From the NCBI GenBank assembly GCA_030523645.1, contig JAUNIB010000007.1:1-64000 (forward strand): a stretch of 64,000 nucleotides of DNA, written 5' to 3'. This stretch comes from Selenomonadaceae bacterium (lineage in GTDB: Bacteria; Bacillota; Negativicutes; Selenomonadales; Selenomonadaceae). The position numbers and the translations under genes are program-made. The notes beneath the pieces are model-generated. The model searched no databases, was not told the origin of the DNA, and saw only the letters and a list, made by a program, of their open reading frames with translations. Each line of letters starts with the position of its first letter. Position 1 is the first letter of the stretch. This document shows, piece by piece, positions 25,709-35,230 of this stretch.

Positions 25709-25973
25709 CTCGGTCTTTTTCCGCATCTCTGCGTTGCAGCTCGAAGCCCTTGCTTGTGTACCATTAGTACACGGCACTGCGGACTTCATCGCCGCGCCTT
25801 GACCTGCGAAAAAATCCCTTCGCGATAAAAGACTCGGCTTTTTCCGCATGTCTGCGTTGCAGCTCGAAGTCCTTGCTTGTGTACCTTTAGTACACGGCGC
25901 TGCGGACTTCATCACTGCGCCTTGACCTGCGAAAAAATTCCTTCGCGATAAAAGACTCGGCCTTTTCCGCATA
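25709..25973. repeat. family-C tandem repeat, 124 bp x 2 plus partial third
   Basis: CTCGGNCTTTTTCCGCAT begins at 25709, 25833 and 25957 with a constant 124-bp period. Each unit has a central palindrome GTGTACC..AGTACAC, outer arms GAAGTCC/GGACTTC and an end GACCTGCGAAAAAAT. No spacer diversity, so it is not CRISPR; no coding capacity. Confidence 0.88.
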
Positions 25974-25989
25974 AAAAAAATAATGTCAC

Positions 25990-26030
25990 AAGGCTGTGAA
26001 GAATGAGAAATCATTTTTCACAGCCTTTTT
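25990..26030 (+). terminator. family-D terminator hairpin after sucCD
   Basis: AAGGCTGTGAAGAATGA / TCATTTTTCACAGCCTT followed by TTT; one arm differs by one base from the family core. Confidence 0.85.
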
Positions 26031-26044
26031 AGTATTCGATACAT

Positions 26045-26147
26045 TAACCTCACCCACCAGCTTCGCTGGTCCCCCCTCTCCAGAGGAGAGGGTCAAGACC
26101 TTCCCCTTTGGGGAAGGTGGCTCGCGAAGCGAGACGGATGAGGTTAT
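26045..26147. repeat. family-A palindromic repeat cluster (last in the window)
   Basis: AACCTCACCCACCAGCTTCGCTGG.. and ..GGCTCGCGAAGCGAGACGGATGAGGTT with two hairpins, the same two-unit plan as 5198-5303. No family-A unit was recognised after this point except a decayed fragment near 41905-41945. Confidence 0.85.
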
Positions 26148-26222
26148 TTTTCAGTAGATTTTTCCGTTTCTTTCAGTTACAATAACTTCTGTGTGTAATT
26201 TTGCGAGATGGAGGCGTCGATG

Positions 26223-27323
26223 ATGCTGCAAGACTGGAACAAAGTCAAAATCGCTCCGGAATTTTCCGATCAGGGTGTAGACTGCTACAAGCTGACCGGG
26301 GGAAGATTCCAAAACGAATACTATATCATTTCCGAGGCAGAGAGCCGCAAGCTGATGAACCGTCCCGAGGTGGTGGGCTATGAGGTATACACCTCTCTGC
26401 TGACCGCCACTTCTCAGATGATGTACTATCTGAAGGACAACAAGCGTATATCATCGGCCAATATTCTGTCGATACTGCGAGGCGCGCTGAACTTCCCGCT
26501 GGAGGAGAGCTGCAGCCGTGAGCATATCAGAGTCCACTCTATCAGCTTCCTGTCCAGCGAGCGGGTCTTCGATGAAGCCGGTGCCATCAGCGGTCTGGAT
26601 ATAAAGTACTGCAAGCTGGCTCCGGTGCCGAACAGCACTCTGCTCATCGGTGATATCATCGCCTCCGGTGATACGCTGGTTAAGAGCTTCCGCTATGTGA
26701 TTAAATACTATCAGGAGCATAACATCCGCTTGCGGAATATCGTGTTCTTCACCATCGGGGCCCGGCGGGGCATCGAGCTGCTGGAGGAGCTGACGGAGGA
26801 AATCCGCGGCTATTGGCCGGAGTTCGAGGGCTTTATCGCCGTGTACTACGAGGGAATATTCAACTGCTACGAGCCGGGGGACAAGGGAGTGTCCGGCATT
26901 AACCGGGCGCTGGTAGACTTCTACTGGAAGGGCGGCATCATTGCGCCGGCTTTCCGTCGTCAGACTCTGTCCCTGCAGAACGCTCTTTTCGAGAAATGCA
27001 CTATCTACGATGGCGGCGCCCGCCGCTACGAAATCCGCGAGCATATCGACGAGGTGCTGGAGTTCTGGCAGGAGATTGCCAAGCGGGCGGATGATATTGA
27101 TAAGGAAGCTCTGCTGGAGGAGAAGCTGGGACATTCGCTGCCTATCTCCTATGAGGACTGGCTGGCAGACTGTCACTACGGTCTTCTTGAGGAGAAGGAA
27201 TGCCGCTGGCTCTACAGTCAGGAGAAGGGCTTCGTAGAGAGCAGCCGTCAGGTGAGCCTGAAGGACATGGCCAATGAGCGCATTGCCGAGTTCTCGGCGG
27301 CACTGAAGAAGTATATTATTTAA
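26223..27323 (+). CDS. phosphoribosyltransferase-like protein of unknown substrate
   Basis: Protein of 366 residues. A type I phosphoribosyltransferase PRPP loop, LLIGDIIASGDTLVKSF, lies near residue 141, preceded by a SILRGALNFPLEE segment near 80 that could bind pyrophosphate. After about residue 230 comes a helical C-terminal region I do not recognise. GGAGG sets the start at one of two adjacent ATGs (26220 or 26223); 26223 gives the better 8-base spacing. codB follows after 12 bases, so the pair could take up and salvage a nucleobase, but this is inference; the substrate is unknown and it is longer than ordinary salvage enzymes. Confidence 0.65.
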   Translation: MLQDWNKVKIAPEFSDQGVDCYKLTGGRFQNEYYIISEAESRKLMNRPEVVGYEVYTSLLTATSQMMYYLKDNKRISSANILSILRGALNFPLEESCSREHIRVHSISFLSSERVFDEAGAISGLDIKYCKLAPVPNSTLLIGDIIASGDTLVKSFRYVIKYYQEHNIRLRNIVFFTIGARRGIELLEELTEEIRGYWPEFEGFIAVYYEGIFNCYEPGDKGVSGINRALVDFYWKGGIIAPAFRRQTLSLQNALFEKCTIYDGGARRYEIREHIDEVLEFWQEIAKRADDIDKEALLEEKLGHSLPISYEDWLADCHYGLLEEKECRWLYSQEKGFVESSRQVSLKDMANERIAEFSAALKKYII

Positions 27324-27335
27324 GGAGATGTAGAG

Positions 27336-28571
27336 ATGAGCAATCTGAATAACCACGACCATGATTATGCAGAGTCTGCGGTACCGGCCTACGACCGGCG
27401 CGGCACTTTGACGATGTTCATGATTATGCTGGGCTTTACCTTCTTCTCTGCCAGTATGTGGGCCGGTCAGACTTTGGCGCAGGGGCTTGACTGGACAGGC
27501 TTTTGGGCAGTGCTGCTGGTGGGCGGTGCCATCCTCGGTGCCTATACCGGTGCCCTTGGCTATATCGGGGCAAAGACCGGTCTCAGCATGGACCTTCTCG
27601 CCCGTAAGGCCTTTGGAGACAGAGGCTCATTTTTGCCGTCTTTCATGATTGCCTTTACTCAGATTGGCTGGTTCGGTGTCGGCGTAGCCATGTTTGCCAT
27701 CCCGGTAGCCAAGGTGATTTCCAACGGAAATCCTACGGTGGAATGGGCGCTGGTTATCGTCGGCGGCTTATTAATGACGGCTACCGCCTACTACGGGATA
27801 AAATCACTTACGGCCATCAGCTATGTGGCTGTTCCGGCTGTCGGCATCCTCGGTCTTGCCGCAACCTATATGGCCATATCTCAGGGCAATGCTTCGCTGG
27901 TTGACCAGTTCGCCAAGAATTCCGGCAATCTGACGGTAATCAGCGGGGCCGGCATCGTAATCGGCTCTTTCGTTTCCGGCGGTACTACCACTCCGAATTT
28001 CACCCGCTTTGCCAAGAGCGGCTCCATCGGTGCGGTCACTACGGTAGTAGCATTCCTGTTGGGCAATTCTCTCATGTTCTTCTTCGGCGGCGTTGCTTCT
28101 GCCTACGCCGGAGGTAATGATATTTTCGAGGTCATGATTAAGCTGGGCCTTTTTTATACGGCATTCATCGTGCTGGGTCTGAATATCTGGACCACCAATG
28201 ACAATGCGCTCTATTCCGGCGGTCTCGGTCTGGCCAATATTACCGGCTTCTCCAAGAAGACTATGGTATTAATCAGCGGTGCCGTCGGTACTGTCGGTGC
28301 CGTATGGCTCTACAACAATTTCTGCGGCTGGCTGAATATGCTGAATGCCACACTGCCGCCGGTGGGAATTATCCTGATTCTCTCCTATATGTGCAACAGC
28401 CGCGACTACGAGCATGACCGGGTCACTACCGTGGTGAACTGGTTTGCCGTCGCCGGTGTAGTCATCGGTGCGGCAGTCGCCAACCATATCACCTGGGGCG
28501 TATCCGCCATCAACGGAATGGCAGTGGCTGCCGTCTGCTATCTGGCAGGGGAAGCGCTGGGTCGTCACTGA
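27336..28571 (+). CDS. codB: cytosine permease-type NCS1 transporter
   Basis: Membrane protein of 411 residues with about twelve hydrophobic segments, NCS1 family, CodB branch: ASMWAGQTLAQGLDW near 37, IGWFGVGVAMFA near 112, SGGTTTPNFTRFAKS near 214 and NIWTTNDNALYSGGLGL near 286. CodB imports cytosine with Na+ or H+. AAGGAG precedes the ATG. It shares an operon with the phosphoribosyltransferase-like gene; no cytosine deaminase is nearby. Substrate could be another pyrimidine or purine base. Confidence 0.85.
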   Translation: MSNLNNHDHDYAESAVPAYDRRGTLTMFMIMLGFTFFSASMWAGQTLAQGLDWTGFWAVLLVGGAILGAYTGALGYIGAKTGLSMDLLARKAFGDRGSFLPSFMIAFTQIGWFGVGVAMFAIPVAKVISNGNPTVEWALVIVGGLLMTATAYYGIKSLTAISYVAVPAVGILGLAATYMAISQGNASLVDQFAKNSGNLTVISGAGIVIGSFVSGGTTTPNFTRFAKSGSIGAVTTVVAFLLGNSLMFFFGGVASAYAGGNDIFEVMIKLGLFYTAFIVLGLNIWTTNDNALYSGGLGLANITGFSKKTMVLISGAVGTVGAVWLYNNFCGWLNMLNATLPPVGIILILSYMCNSRDYEHDRVTTVVNWFAVAGVVIGAAVANHITWGVSAINGMAVAAVCYLAGEALGRH

Positions 28572-28605
28572 CTCGGTTTATTGCCTAAAATTTAGCGGTT
28601 TCCGC

Positions 28606-28634
28606 TTGTAATCCGCAGGGAATTATGCTATCAT
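28606..28634 (+). promoter_or_regulatory. promoter and structured leader start of tig
   Basis: TTGTAA (28606-28611), a 17-bp spacer and TATCAT (28629-28634). The 130-nt leader that follows can form GGGCAG..CTGCCC (near 28677/28695) inside a larger GAGAGCC..GGCTCT stem, perhaps controlling tig expression. Confidence 0.6.
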
Positions 28635-28769
28635 TACACGGATAGCGTATCGGAGAGCCGGCGGCATTTGGCGGCGGGCAGTTTTTTGTGCGTCCTGCCC
28701 GGATGCAGGAAATGATTCCGAGGCTCTTTACTGAATAAGAAAATAACGCAAATCGGGAGGAAGTTTTTA

Positions 28770-30059
28770 ATGAACGTCACTAAGGAAAATCTTGAAAACA
28801 TGGAAATGGCTCTCACGGTCGAGGTACCTGTTGAAGAGTGGGAAAAGGCAATTAAGCAGGCAATCAACCGCATTGCTCACAGCATAAATATTCCGGGCTT
28901 CCGCAAGGGCAAGGCTCCCCGCAGCATCATTGAGCGTACCGTTGGTATGGATGCAGTTCTCGATGAGGCTTATGAGATTTGCGCTCCGGATGCTTTCGAC
29001 AAGGTACTCCGCGATGAGAACATCGAGCTGGGTGCATATCCCAAGTTCGAGCGCGTTACCGCTGTTGCCGGTCAGCCGCTGGTATTCAAGGCCGTTATCG
29101 TTCCGAAGCCGGCTGTTACCCTCGGCGAGTACAAGGGCGTAAAGGTCGAGAAAAAGGCTGTTGAGGTTGCTGATGAAGAAATCGCAAAGCACATCGACCG
29201 TATGCGTGAGCGCAAGGCCAAGCTGGTAGATGCTCCGGCTGATGCTGTAGTTGCCAACGGCGACATGATTACCCTTGATTTCAAGGGCTTTGTAGATGAT
29301 GAAGCTTTCGAGGGCGGCGAGGGCAAGGATTATCCTCTGTCCATCGGCTCCGGTGCTTTCATTCCGGGCTTTGAGGAGCAGCTCATCGGCGTTGCTGTAG
29401 GCGGCGAGAAGGATGTAGAGGTTACCTTCCCCGAGCAGTATCATTCCGAGAAGCTGGCTGGCCGTCCGGCTGTATTCAAGTGCAAGGTCAACAGCATTAA
29501 GCACAAGGAGCTGCCTGAGCTCACCGATGAGTTCGTAAAGGAAAACAGCACCTTCCAGACTGTTGACGAGCTGAAGAACGATGTTAAGGAAAACCTCCTC
29601 CGTCAGGCTGAGAACAAGGCTAAGCAGGACCGTGAGGAAGCTGCCATTGATAAGGCTGTAGAGAATGCAACCCTCGAGGTTCCGCCGCAGATGGTTGAGG
29701 ACCGCATCAATCAGATGATTGAGTCCATGGCCAACCGTCTTGAGAGCCAGGGTCTGAAGTTCGAGCAGTATCTCCAGTACACCGGCACCGACATGACCCG
29801 TCTCCGCGCCGACTACAAGGAGACCGCTGTAAAGAGCGTCAAGGCTGACCTCGTTCTGGAGGAAATTTCCAAGAAGGAAGAAATCAAGGTTACCGCTGAG
29901 GAAATTGAGACTGAGATTGAGGCTATGGCAAAGGCTTACAATGCTACCCCGGCTCAGGTCAAGAAGATTATCCGTGAGCAGGGTACCTATGGCGGACTCG
30001 TTGCCAACATCGGCCGCCGCAAGACTGCTCAGCTGATCATCGACAACATGGCTGAGTAA
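28770..30059 (+). CDS. tig: trigger factor
   Basis: Ribosome-associated chaperone and prolyl isomerase, 429 residues, normal length. The ribosome-binding N-domain has NIPGFRKGKAPRSIIE near 31-46 (the GFRxGKxP signature). A FKBP-type domain spans about 160-245 (GDMITLDFKGFVDDEAFEGG) and a long helical C-domain follows. GGGAGG precedes the ATG. It stands at the head of the tig-clpP-clpX-lon-ysxC block common in Firmicutes, with its own terminator. Confidence 0.95.
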   Translation: MNVTKENLENMEMALTVEVPVEEWEKAIKQAINRIAHSINIPGFRKGKAPRSIIERTVGMDAVLDEAYEICAPDAFDKVLRDENIELGAYPKFERVTAVAGQPLVFKAVIVPKPAVTLGEYKGVKVEKKAVEVADEEIAKHIDRMRERKAKLVDAPADAVVANGDMITLDFKGFVDDEAFEGGEGKDYPLSIGSGAFIPGFEEQLIGVAVGGEKDVEVTFPEQYHSEKLAGRPAVFKCKVNSIKHKELPELTDEFVKENSTFQTVDELKNDVKENLLRQAENKAKQDREEAAIDKAVENATLEVPPQMVEDRINQMIESMANRLESQGLKFEQYLQYTGTDMTRLRADYKETAVKSVKADLVLEEISKKEEIKVTAEEIETEIEAMAKAYNATPAQVKKIIREQGTYGGLVANIGRRKTAQLIIDNMAE

Positions 30060-30087
30060 TTTCTTCGCTGTCAAGTATGTGAATAGT

Positions 30088-30122
30088 ACGGAGGGCAGGC
30101 TTAGAGCCCGCCCTCCGTTTTG
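30088..30122 (+). terminator. terminator of tig
   Basis: ACGGAGGGC / GCCCTCCGT-type hairpin with a following T-run. Confidence 0.88.
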
Positions 30123-30142
30123 ACTTAAAGAAGGAGAACGAC

Positions 30143-30751
30143 ATGGGCTATATGGTTCCTATGGTTGTGGAGCAGACCAACCGCGGTGAGTGCTCCTATG
30201 ATATTTATTCCCGCCTTTTGAAAGACCGTATCGTATTTCTGGGCGGCGAGATAAATGACGATGTAGCGAATCTCGTAGTAGCACAGCTGCTGTTCCTTGA
30301 GTCCGAGGATCCGGACAAGGATATTCATCTGTACATCAACAGCCCCGGCGGCGTAATCACTGCCGGTCTGGCTATCTACGATACCATGCAGTACATCCGC
30401 CCGGATGTATCCACTATCTGCATCGGTCAGGCTGCCAGCATGGGCTCCCTGCTGCTGGCTGCCGGTGCGCCCGGCAAGCGCTATGCGCTGCCCCTGTCCC
30501 GCATCATGATTCATCAGCCGCTGGGCGGTGCCCGCGGTCAGTCCACCGATATTCAGATTCAGGCCAAGGAAATCCTCCGCATGAGAGAAATCCTCAACGG
30601 AATCTATGAGAAGCATACCGGCCAGCCGGTAGACCGTATCAATCAGGATACGGAGCGTGACAACTTCATGAGTGCCGATGAGGCAAAGGCCTACGGTCTT
30701 ATCGATCAGGTAGTGACCAATCGCCCGGCGGCAAACAAGGAACAGGAATAA
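30143..30751 (+). CDS. clpP: ATP-dependent Clp protease proteolytic subunit
   Basis: Serine protease of 202 residues forming the ClpP chamber. The triad is visible: Ser99 in QAASMGS, His124 in [14 protein letters not shown], and Asp in the [16 protein letters not shown] stretch near 175. A short propeptide precedes the core. AAGGAG supports the first ATG; internal Met4 and Met7 are possible starts. clpX follows after 34 bases, so ClpXP is made from one transcript. Confidence 0.96.
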   Translation: MGYMVPMVVEQTNRGECSYDIYSRLLKDRIVFLGGEINDDVANLVVAQLLFLESEDPDKDIHLYINSPGGVITAGLAIYDTMQYIRPDVSTICIGQAASMGSLLLAAGAPGKRYALPLSRIMIHQPLGGARGQSTDIQIQAKEILRMREILNGIYEKHTGQPVDRINQDTERDNFMSADEAKAYGLIDQVVTNRPAANKEQE

Positions 30752-30785
30752 TTTGAGATAAATCAGGTAAAGGAGGGCTGTCATC

Positions 30786-32069
30786 TTGAATTTCGGAGAA
30801 GAAAATGGTCAGCTGAAATGCTCCTTCTGTGGGAAAATGCAGGACCAGGTCCGCAAGCTGGTGGCCGGTCCCGGTGTTTATATTTGTGACGAGTGCATTG
30901 AGCTCTGCAATGAAATAGTCGAGGAGGAGCTGGCGGACGAGCCTATCGAGGCAAATCTTGAAGATGTGCCGAAGCCAAAGGCTATCCGGGAGATTCTCGA
31001 CCAGTATGTCATCGGTCAGGATGCGGCTAAGAAGGCGCTGTCTGTAGCGGTCTACAATCATTACAAGCGAATAAACTCCAACGGGAAATCCAACGGGGAA
31101 TACGGTGATGTAGAGCTGCAGAAGGCAAATGTGCTGATGCTTGGCCCTACCGGCAGCGGCAAGACTCTGCTGGCTCAGACAATGGCTCGCATTTTGAAGG
31201 TACCCTTTGCTATCGCTGATGCAACCAGTCTTACTGAAGCTGGCTATGTAGGTGAGGATGTAGAGAATATCCTGCTGAAGCTCATCCAGGCTGCTGACGG
31301 TGATATTGAGAAGGCGGAGAAGGGTATCGTCTACATTGACGAAATTGATAAAATTGCCCGGAAGTCGGAGAATACCTCTATCACGAGGGATGTCTCCGGT
31401 GAGGGTGTCCAGCAGGCTCTGCTGAAGATAATGGAAAGCACTATTGCTTCCGTTCCTCCCCAGGGAGGCAGGAAGCATCCCCATCAGGAAATGGTGCAGA
31501 TTGATACCACCAATATCCTGTTTATCTGCGGCGGTGCATTTGCCGGGCTGGACAAGATAATCCGCAATCGTCTGGGGCAGAACTCCATCGGCTTCGGAGC
31601 CAAGGTGGAGAGCAAGGCAAACCTGAAGGACGATGATGTGCTGGCGAAGCTGGAGCCGGAGGACTTGCTGAAGGCCGGGCTTATCCCGGAGTTTATCGGC
31701 CGTGTGCCGGTGCTGGTAACGCTGAATGCTCTGGAGGAGGAGGCCCTCTGCCGGATTATCACCGAGCCGAAGAATGCGCTGGCCAAGCAGTATCAGAAGC
31801 TGCTGGATATGGACGGCGTGAAGCTGACCTTCGATGAGGGCGCAGTTAGAGCCATCGCCAAAAAGGCACTGAAGCGAAAGACCGGAGCCAGAGGGCTTCG
31901 CTCCATCGTGGAGGATGTCATGCGTGATGTCATGTACGAGCTTCCTTCCGTGGAGGGAGCCAGTGCCTGCCGGATTACCGCCGAGGTCATCAACGGCGAG
32001 CAGAAACCGATAATAACCCTGCAGCCTGTGAAAAACGACAGACGCAGCAGCCGGGCGGTCACGGCGTGA
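30786..32069 (+). CDS. clpX: ATP-dependent Clp protease ATP-binding subunit ClpX
   Basis: AAA+ unfoldase of 427 residues that feeds substrates to ClpP. An N-terminal C4 zinc domain ([10 protein letters not shown] near 11-20 and CDECIELC near 36-43) precedes Walker A GPTGSGKT near 120 and Walker [11 protein letters not shown] near 181; the ClpP-contacting IGF loop reads SIGFGAK near 268. Start is TTG at 30786, chosen because AAAGGAGG lies 9 bases upstream and the N-terminal zinc domain begins correctly from there. Confidence 0.95.
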   Translation: MNFGEENGQLKCSFCGKMQDQVRKLVAGPGVYICDECIELCNEIVEEELADEPIEANLEDVPKPKAIREILDQYVIGQDAAKKALSVAVYNHYKRINSNGKSNGEYGDVELQKANVLMLGPTGSGKTLLAQTMARILKVPFAIADATSLTEAGYVGEDVENILLKLIQAADGDIEKAEKGIVYIDEIDKIARKSENTSITRDVSGEGVQQALLKIMESTIASVPPQGGRKHPHQEMVQIDTTNILFICGGAFAGLDKIIRNRLGQNSIGFGAKVESKANLKDDDVLAKLEPEDLLKAGLIPEFIGRVPVLVTLNALEEEALCRIITEPKNALAKQYQKLLDMDGVKLTFDEGAVRAIAKKALKRKTGARGLRSIVEDVMRDVMYELPSVEGASACRITAEVINGEQKPIITLQPVKNDRRSSRAVTA

Positions 32070-32084
32070 ATAAACCGCAAACTG

Positions 32085-32121
32085 CAAGGGGTCATTGCTG
32101 GTGCAATAACCCCTTGTTTTT
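32085..32121 (+). terminator. terminator of clpPX
   Basis: CAAGGGGT / ACCCCTTG hairpin with TTTTT following. Confidence 0.88.
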
Positions 32122-32161
32122 GAAATATGTGAGTAGTTTTCCGATTTAAGGATGTATATAA

Positions 32162-34501
32162 ATGAGTGAACCGCAGATTTACCCGTTGCTCCCCCTTCGG
32201 GGCATGATGATTTTCCCCTACATGATAATAAACTTCGATGTGGGCAGAGCGCGCTCTCTGGCGGCGGTGGAGACTGCCAACCGGAACGACAAGAAAATAT
32301 TTCTGACAGCCCAGCGGGATGAAAACACCCAAAGCCCTGAGATGCGTGACCTGTATGAAATGGGTACCGTGGCGGAGATAAAGCAGGTAATGCGGCTCCC
32401 CAACGGCGGGGCAAGAGTGGTAGTGGAGGGCCTTGGCAAGGCTCGCCTACTGCAGCTCAATCATGAGGCGGATTTTGATCTGGTGGCAGTACAGCCAGAG
32501 CATGATATGGGAGTGAATGACTCTCAGGAGCTTACCGCACTGGTGAGAGCCGTCGTCCACAAGTTTGAGGAGTGGGTGAAGCTCTCCAAGCAGCTGCCGG
32601 CGGAGGCACTCATTTCCGTAGCCATCACCGATGATTTGCCCCGGATGGCGGATGTCATCAGCGGCCATCTCAATCTGCGGCTTGACCAGAAGCAGGAGCT
32701 GCTGAGTACTCTTGATTTGCGGCAGCGGCTTGGGCTGCTTTTCAATCACCTTCAGCGGGAAATCGAGATACAGTCCATCGAGCAGGAAATTGAGAGCAAG
32801 TTCCGGGCCAGAGTGGAGAAGGTACAGAAGGAATTCTACCTTCGGGAGAAAATAAAGGCTATCCACGAGGAACTTGGGGACGACATCAGCCGGGACGGAG
32901 AAAATCAGAAGCTGAAGGACCGGCTGGCTGCGGGAGACTACCCTGAGGCCGTAAAGGAAGCTGTGGAGAAGGAAATACAGCATCTGGCCGGGATGTCCGT
33001 ATACTCTCAGGAGGCGGCAGTCGCCCGTACCTATGTGGAGTGGCTGCTGGATTTGCCCTGGAATGTATCGACTGAGGACAACGACAGCCTGAAGCAGGCG
33101 GCTGAGATACTGGATCGTGACCACTACGGACTGGAGAAGGTGAAGGAGAGAATCCTCGATTATCTGGCAGTCCGGAAGCTGACAAAGGACTCCGGAGAGT
33201 CGGATGCCCGTCGGGCGCCCATCCTCTGTCTGGTAGGTCCGCCGGGGGTAGGCAAGACCTCACTGGCGTCCTCCATTGCCCGAGCTACCGGGCGGAACTT
33301 CGTGCGGGCGGCTCTGGGCGGCGTACACGACGAGGCCGAGCTGAGAGGTCATCGCCGCACCTATGTGGGGGCATTGCCGGGACGAATCATTGAGGGAATA
33401 AAAAAGGCAGGAACCAAGAACCCCGTGTTCCTGCTGGATGAAGTAGATAAACTGAATTCCGACTTCCGGGGCAATCCGGCAGCTGCTCTGCTGGAAATCC
33501 TTGACCCGGTACAGAGCGAGTTCTTCACCGACCACTACATCGGACTTCCTTTTGACCTTTCCGAGGTGCTGTGGATTGTCACCGCCAATAACGGTGCAGA
33601 GATACCGCGGGCTCTGCGGGACCGTTTGGAGATAGTGGAGCTGTCCAGCTACACAGCGGCGGAGAAGGAAGAGATAGCCAAAGGCTTCCTTGTGAGCCGC
33701 GCTCGGAAGGCGACCGGCCTGAAGGCGAAGGATGTAGCAATCGGTCTGCCGGTAATCCGGCGGCTCATCAACGAGTACACCCGTGAAGCCGGTGTCCGTG
33801 AGCTGGAGCGAACGCTCACCCGCCTTTGCCGCAAGGTGGCAAGGGAAATCGTGGAGAACGAAGACAGCCGGGGCAAGACAATACGGCTGAAGGCAAGCGA
33901 GCTGGAGAAATATCTGGAGCGGCCCCGCTACGGACGGACAAGAGCCGACCACAAGGCGAAGGTGGGCGTTGTCACCGGTATGGCGTGGACTTCTGTAGGC
34001 GGCGATATTCTCCCCACCGAGGTTGCGGTGCTGCCGGGCAAGGGACAGCTTATCCTCACCGGTCAGCTGGGCGATGTGATGAAGGAGTCGGCAAGAGCCG
34101 GACTTTCTTACATCAGAAGCCGCAGCAAGGCGCTGAAGCTGCCGGATGAATTCTACGAAAAGAATGACATTCACATTCATCTGCCGGAGGGTGCTATCCC
34201 CAAGGACGGCCCCTCTGCCGGTATTACCATGGCGACGGCGATGATTTCGGCTCTCACCGGAAGGAAAGTCCGGGGCGATGTGGCCATGACCGGAGAGATT
34301 ACCCTCCGGGGCAGGGTGCTGGCAATCGGCGGCCTGAAGGAAAAGGTGCTGGCTGCTCACCGTGAGGGCATGAAGACGATAATTCTGCCGAAGGAAAATG
34401 AGAAGGACATTGCTGATATTCCCGAGGCTGTAAGAAAAGATTTGGAGTTCGTCCCGGTGGAAACTATGGACGAAGTACTCCGTCATGTATGGGAGGTATG
34501 A
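32162..34501 (+). CDS. lon: ATP-dependent protease Lon
   Basis: LonA-type protease of 779 residues: N-terminal substrate domain beginning [18 protein letters not shown]+ module with [13 protein letters not shown] near 360 and [10 protein letters not shown] near 421, and the Ser-Lys protease domain with [14 protein letters not shown] (Ser685) and the paired lysine near 728. It degrades misfolded and regulatory proteins. AAGGATG precedes the ATG. Its stop lies inside the ribosome binding region of ysxC (GGGAGGTATGA), so translation is probably coupled. Confidence 0.96.
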   Translation: MSEPQIYPLLPLRGMMIFPYMIINFDVGRARSLAAVETANRNDKKIFLTAQRDENTQSPEMRDLYEMGTVAEIKQVMRLPNGGARVVVEGLGKARLLQLNHEADFDLVAVQPEHDMGVNDSQELTALVRAVVHKFEEWVKLSKQLPAEALISVAITDDLPRMADVISGHLNLRLDQKQELLSTLDLRQRLGLLFNHLQREIEIQSIEQEIESKFRARVEKVQKEFYLREKIKAIHEELGDDISRDGENQKLKDRLAAGDYPEAVKEAVEKEIQHLAGMSVYSQEAAVARTYVEWLLDLPWNVSTEDNDSLKQAAEILDRDHYGLEKVKERILDYLAVRKLTKDSGESDARRAPILCLVGPPGVGKTSLASSIARATGRNFVRAALGGVHDEAELRGHRRTYVGALPGRIIEGIKKAGTKNPVFLLDEVDKLNSDFRGNPAAALLEILDPVQSEFFTDHYIGLPFDLSEVLWIVTANNGAEIPRALRDRLEIVELSSYTAAEKEEIAKGFLVSRARKATGLKAKDVAIGLPVIRRLINEYTREAGVRELERTLTRLCRKVAREIVENEDSRGKTIRLKASELEKYLERPRYGRTRADHKAKVGVVTGMAWTSVGGDILPTEVAVLPGKGQLILTGQLGDVMKESARAGLSYIRSRSKALKLPDEFYEKNDIHIHLPEGAIPKDGPSAGITMATAMISALTGRKVRGDVAMTGEITLRGRVLAIGGLKEKVLAAHREGMKTIILPKENEKDIADIPEAVRKDLEFVPVETMDEVLRHVWEV

Positions 34502-34503
34502 CA

Positions 34504-35127
34504 ATGGCTGAAATCGTAAACATTACCGGAGCCAGCTTTCTGACCTCGGCAATATCCAAGAGTCAGTACCCGCTGGAAAAGCGGCCGGAAATAGCTTTCG
34601 TTGGGCGCTCCAATGTAGGTAAGTCAACGCTGACAAATTCTCTGATGAACCGCCGCAATCTTGCTCACACCTCCAAGACTCCGGGCAAGACTCAGATGAT
34701 TAACTTCTTCCTTGTGGGTGCAAACATAGCATCCAAGGGCCGCCGTCACGACTTCTATCTGGTGGATTTGCCGGGCTACGGCTACGCCAAAGCTGCTAAG
34801 AGCGAGCGTCTGAACTGGGCAAATTTCATCGAGGAATATCTGCAGACCAGCCCACAGCTGAAATTCGTCTGCCAGCTCATCGACAGCCGTCATGAGCCGA
34901 TGGCGTCCGATATCTATATGTTCAACTGGCTGGTAAGCCACAACATTCCGGTGCTGGTCATTGCCACCAAGATGGACAAGCTGGGTAAGCAGGCACAGCT
35001 GGAGAGCGTCAGCCGCATAAAGCGGGTGCTGGGTGTGCCTGACCTTGATGTGCTGCCGTACTCCTCCGTCAAAGGAATTGGCCGGGCCGAGCTGCTGAGT
35101 GCCATTGCTGAGGCGATTGCAGAGTAA
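34504..35127 (+). CDS. ysxC: ribosome biogenesis GTPase YsxC/EngB
   Basis: GTPase of 207 residues needed for 50S assembly. G1 is GRSNVGKST near 33, G3 DLPGYGYAKA near 85, G4 TKMDK near 155. Three in-frame ATGs exist (34489, 34498, 34504). GGGAGG at 34491-34496 can only serve the last, 7 bases downstream, so 34504 is chosen. The lon-ysxC pairing is conserved in Firmicutes. Confidence 0.94.
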   Translation: MAEIVNITGASFLTSAISKSQYPLEKRPEIAFVGRSNVGKSTLTNSLMNRRNLAHTSKTPGKTQMINFFLVGANIASKGRRHDFYLVDLPGYGYAKAAKSERLNWANFIEEYLQTSPQLKFVCQLIDSRHEPMASDIYMFNWLVSHNIPVLVIATKMDKLGKQAQLESVSRIKRVLGVPDLDVLPYSSVKGIGRAELLSAIAEAIAE

Positions 35128-35135
35128 ATAATTCT

Positions 35136-35173
35136 CCGCCCCAATAGCTGAAAAAGCCGGGGCGGATTTTTAT
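35136..35173 (+). terminator. terminator of lon-ysxC
   Basis: TCCGCCCC / GGGGCGGA hairpin followed by TTTTTATT. Confidence 0.88.
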
Positions 35174-35230
35174 TGTCTTTTTGCGAGGTTTAGGCTATAA
35201 TAAACTATCCTTATTGTAGCGGAGTATATT

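Noticed and set aside
25709-25973. CRISPR-like array
   Set aside because: The repeats are contiguous 124-bp units with no unique spacers and no cas genes in the window.
34489-34503. Earlier starts for ysxC
   Set aside because: The ATGs at 34489 and 34498 lie on or directly after the GGGAGG that serves as ribosome binding site for 34504.
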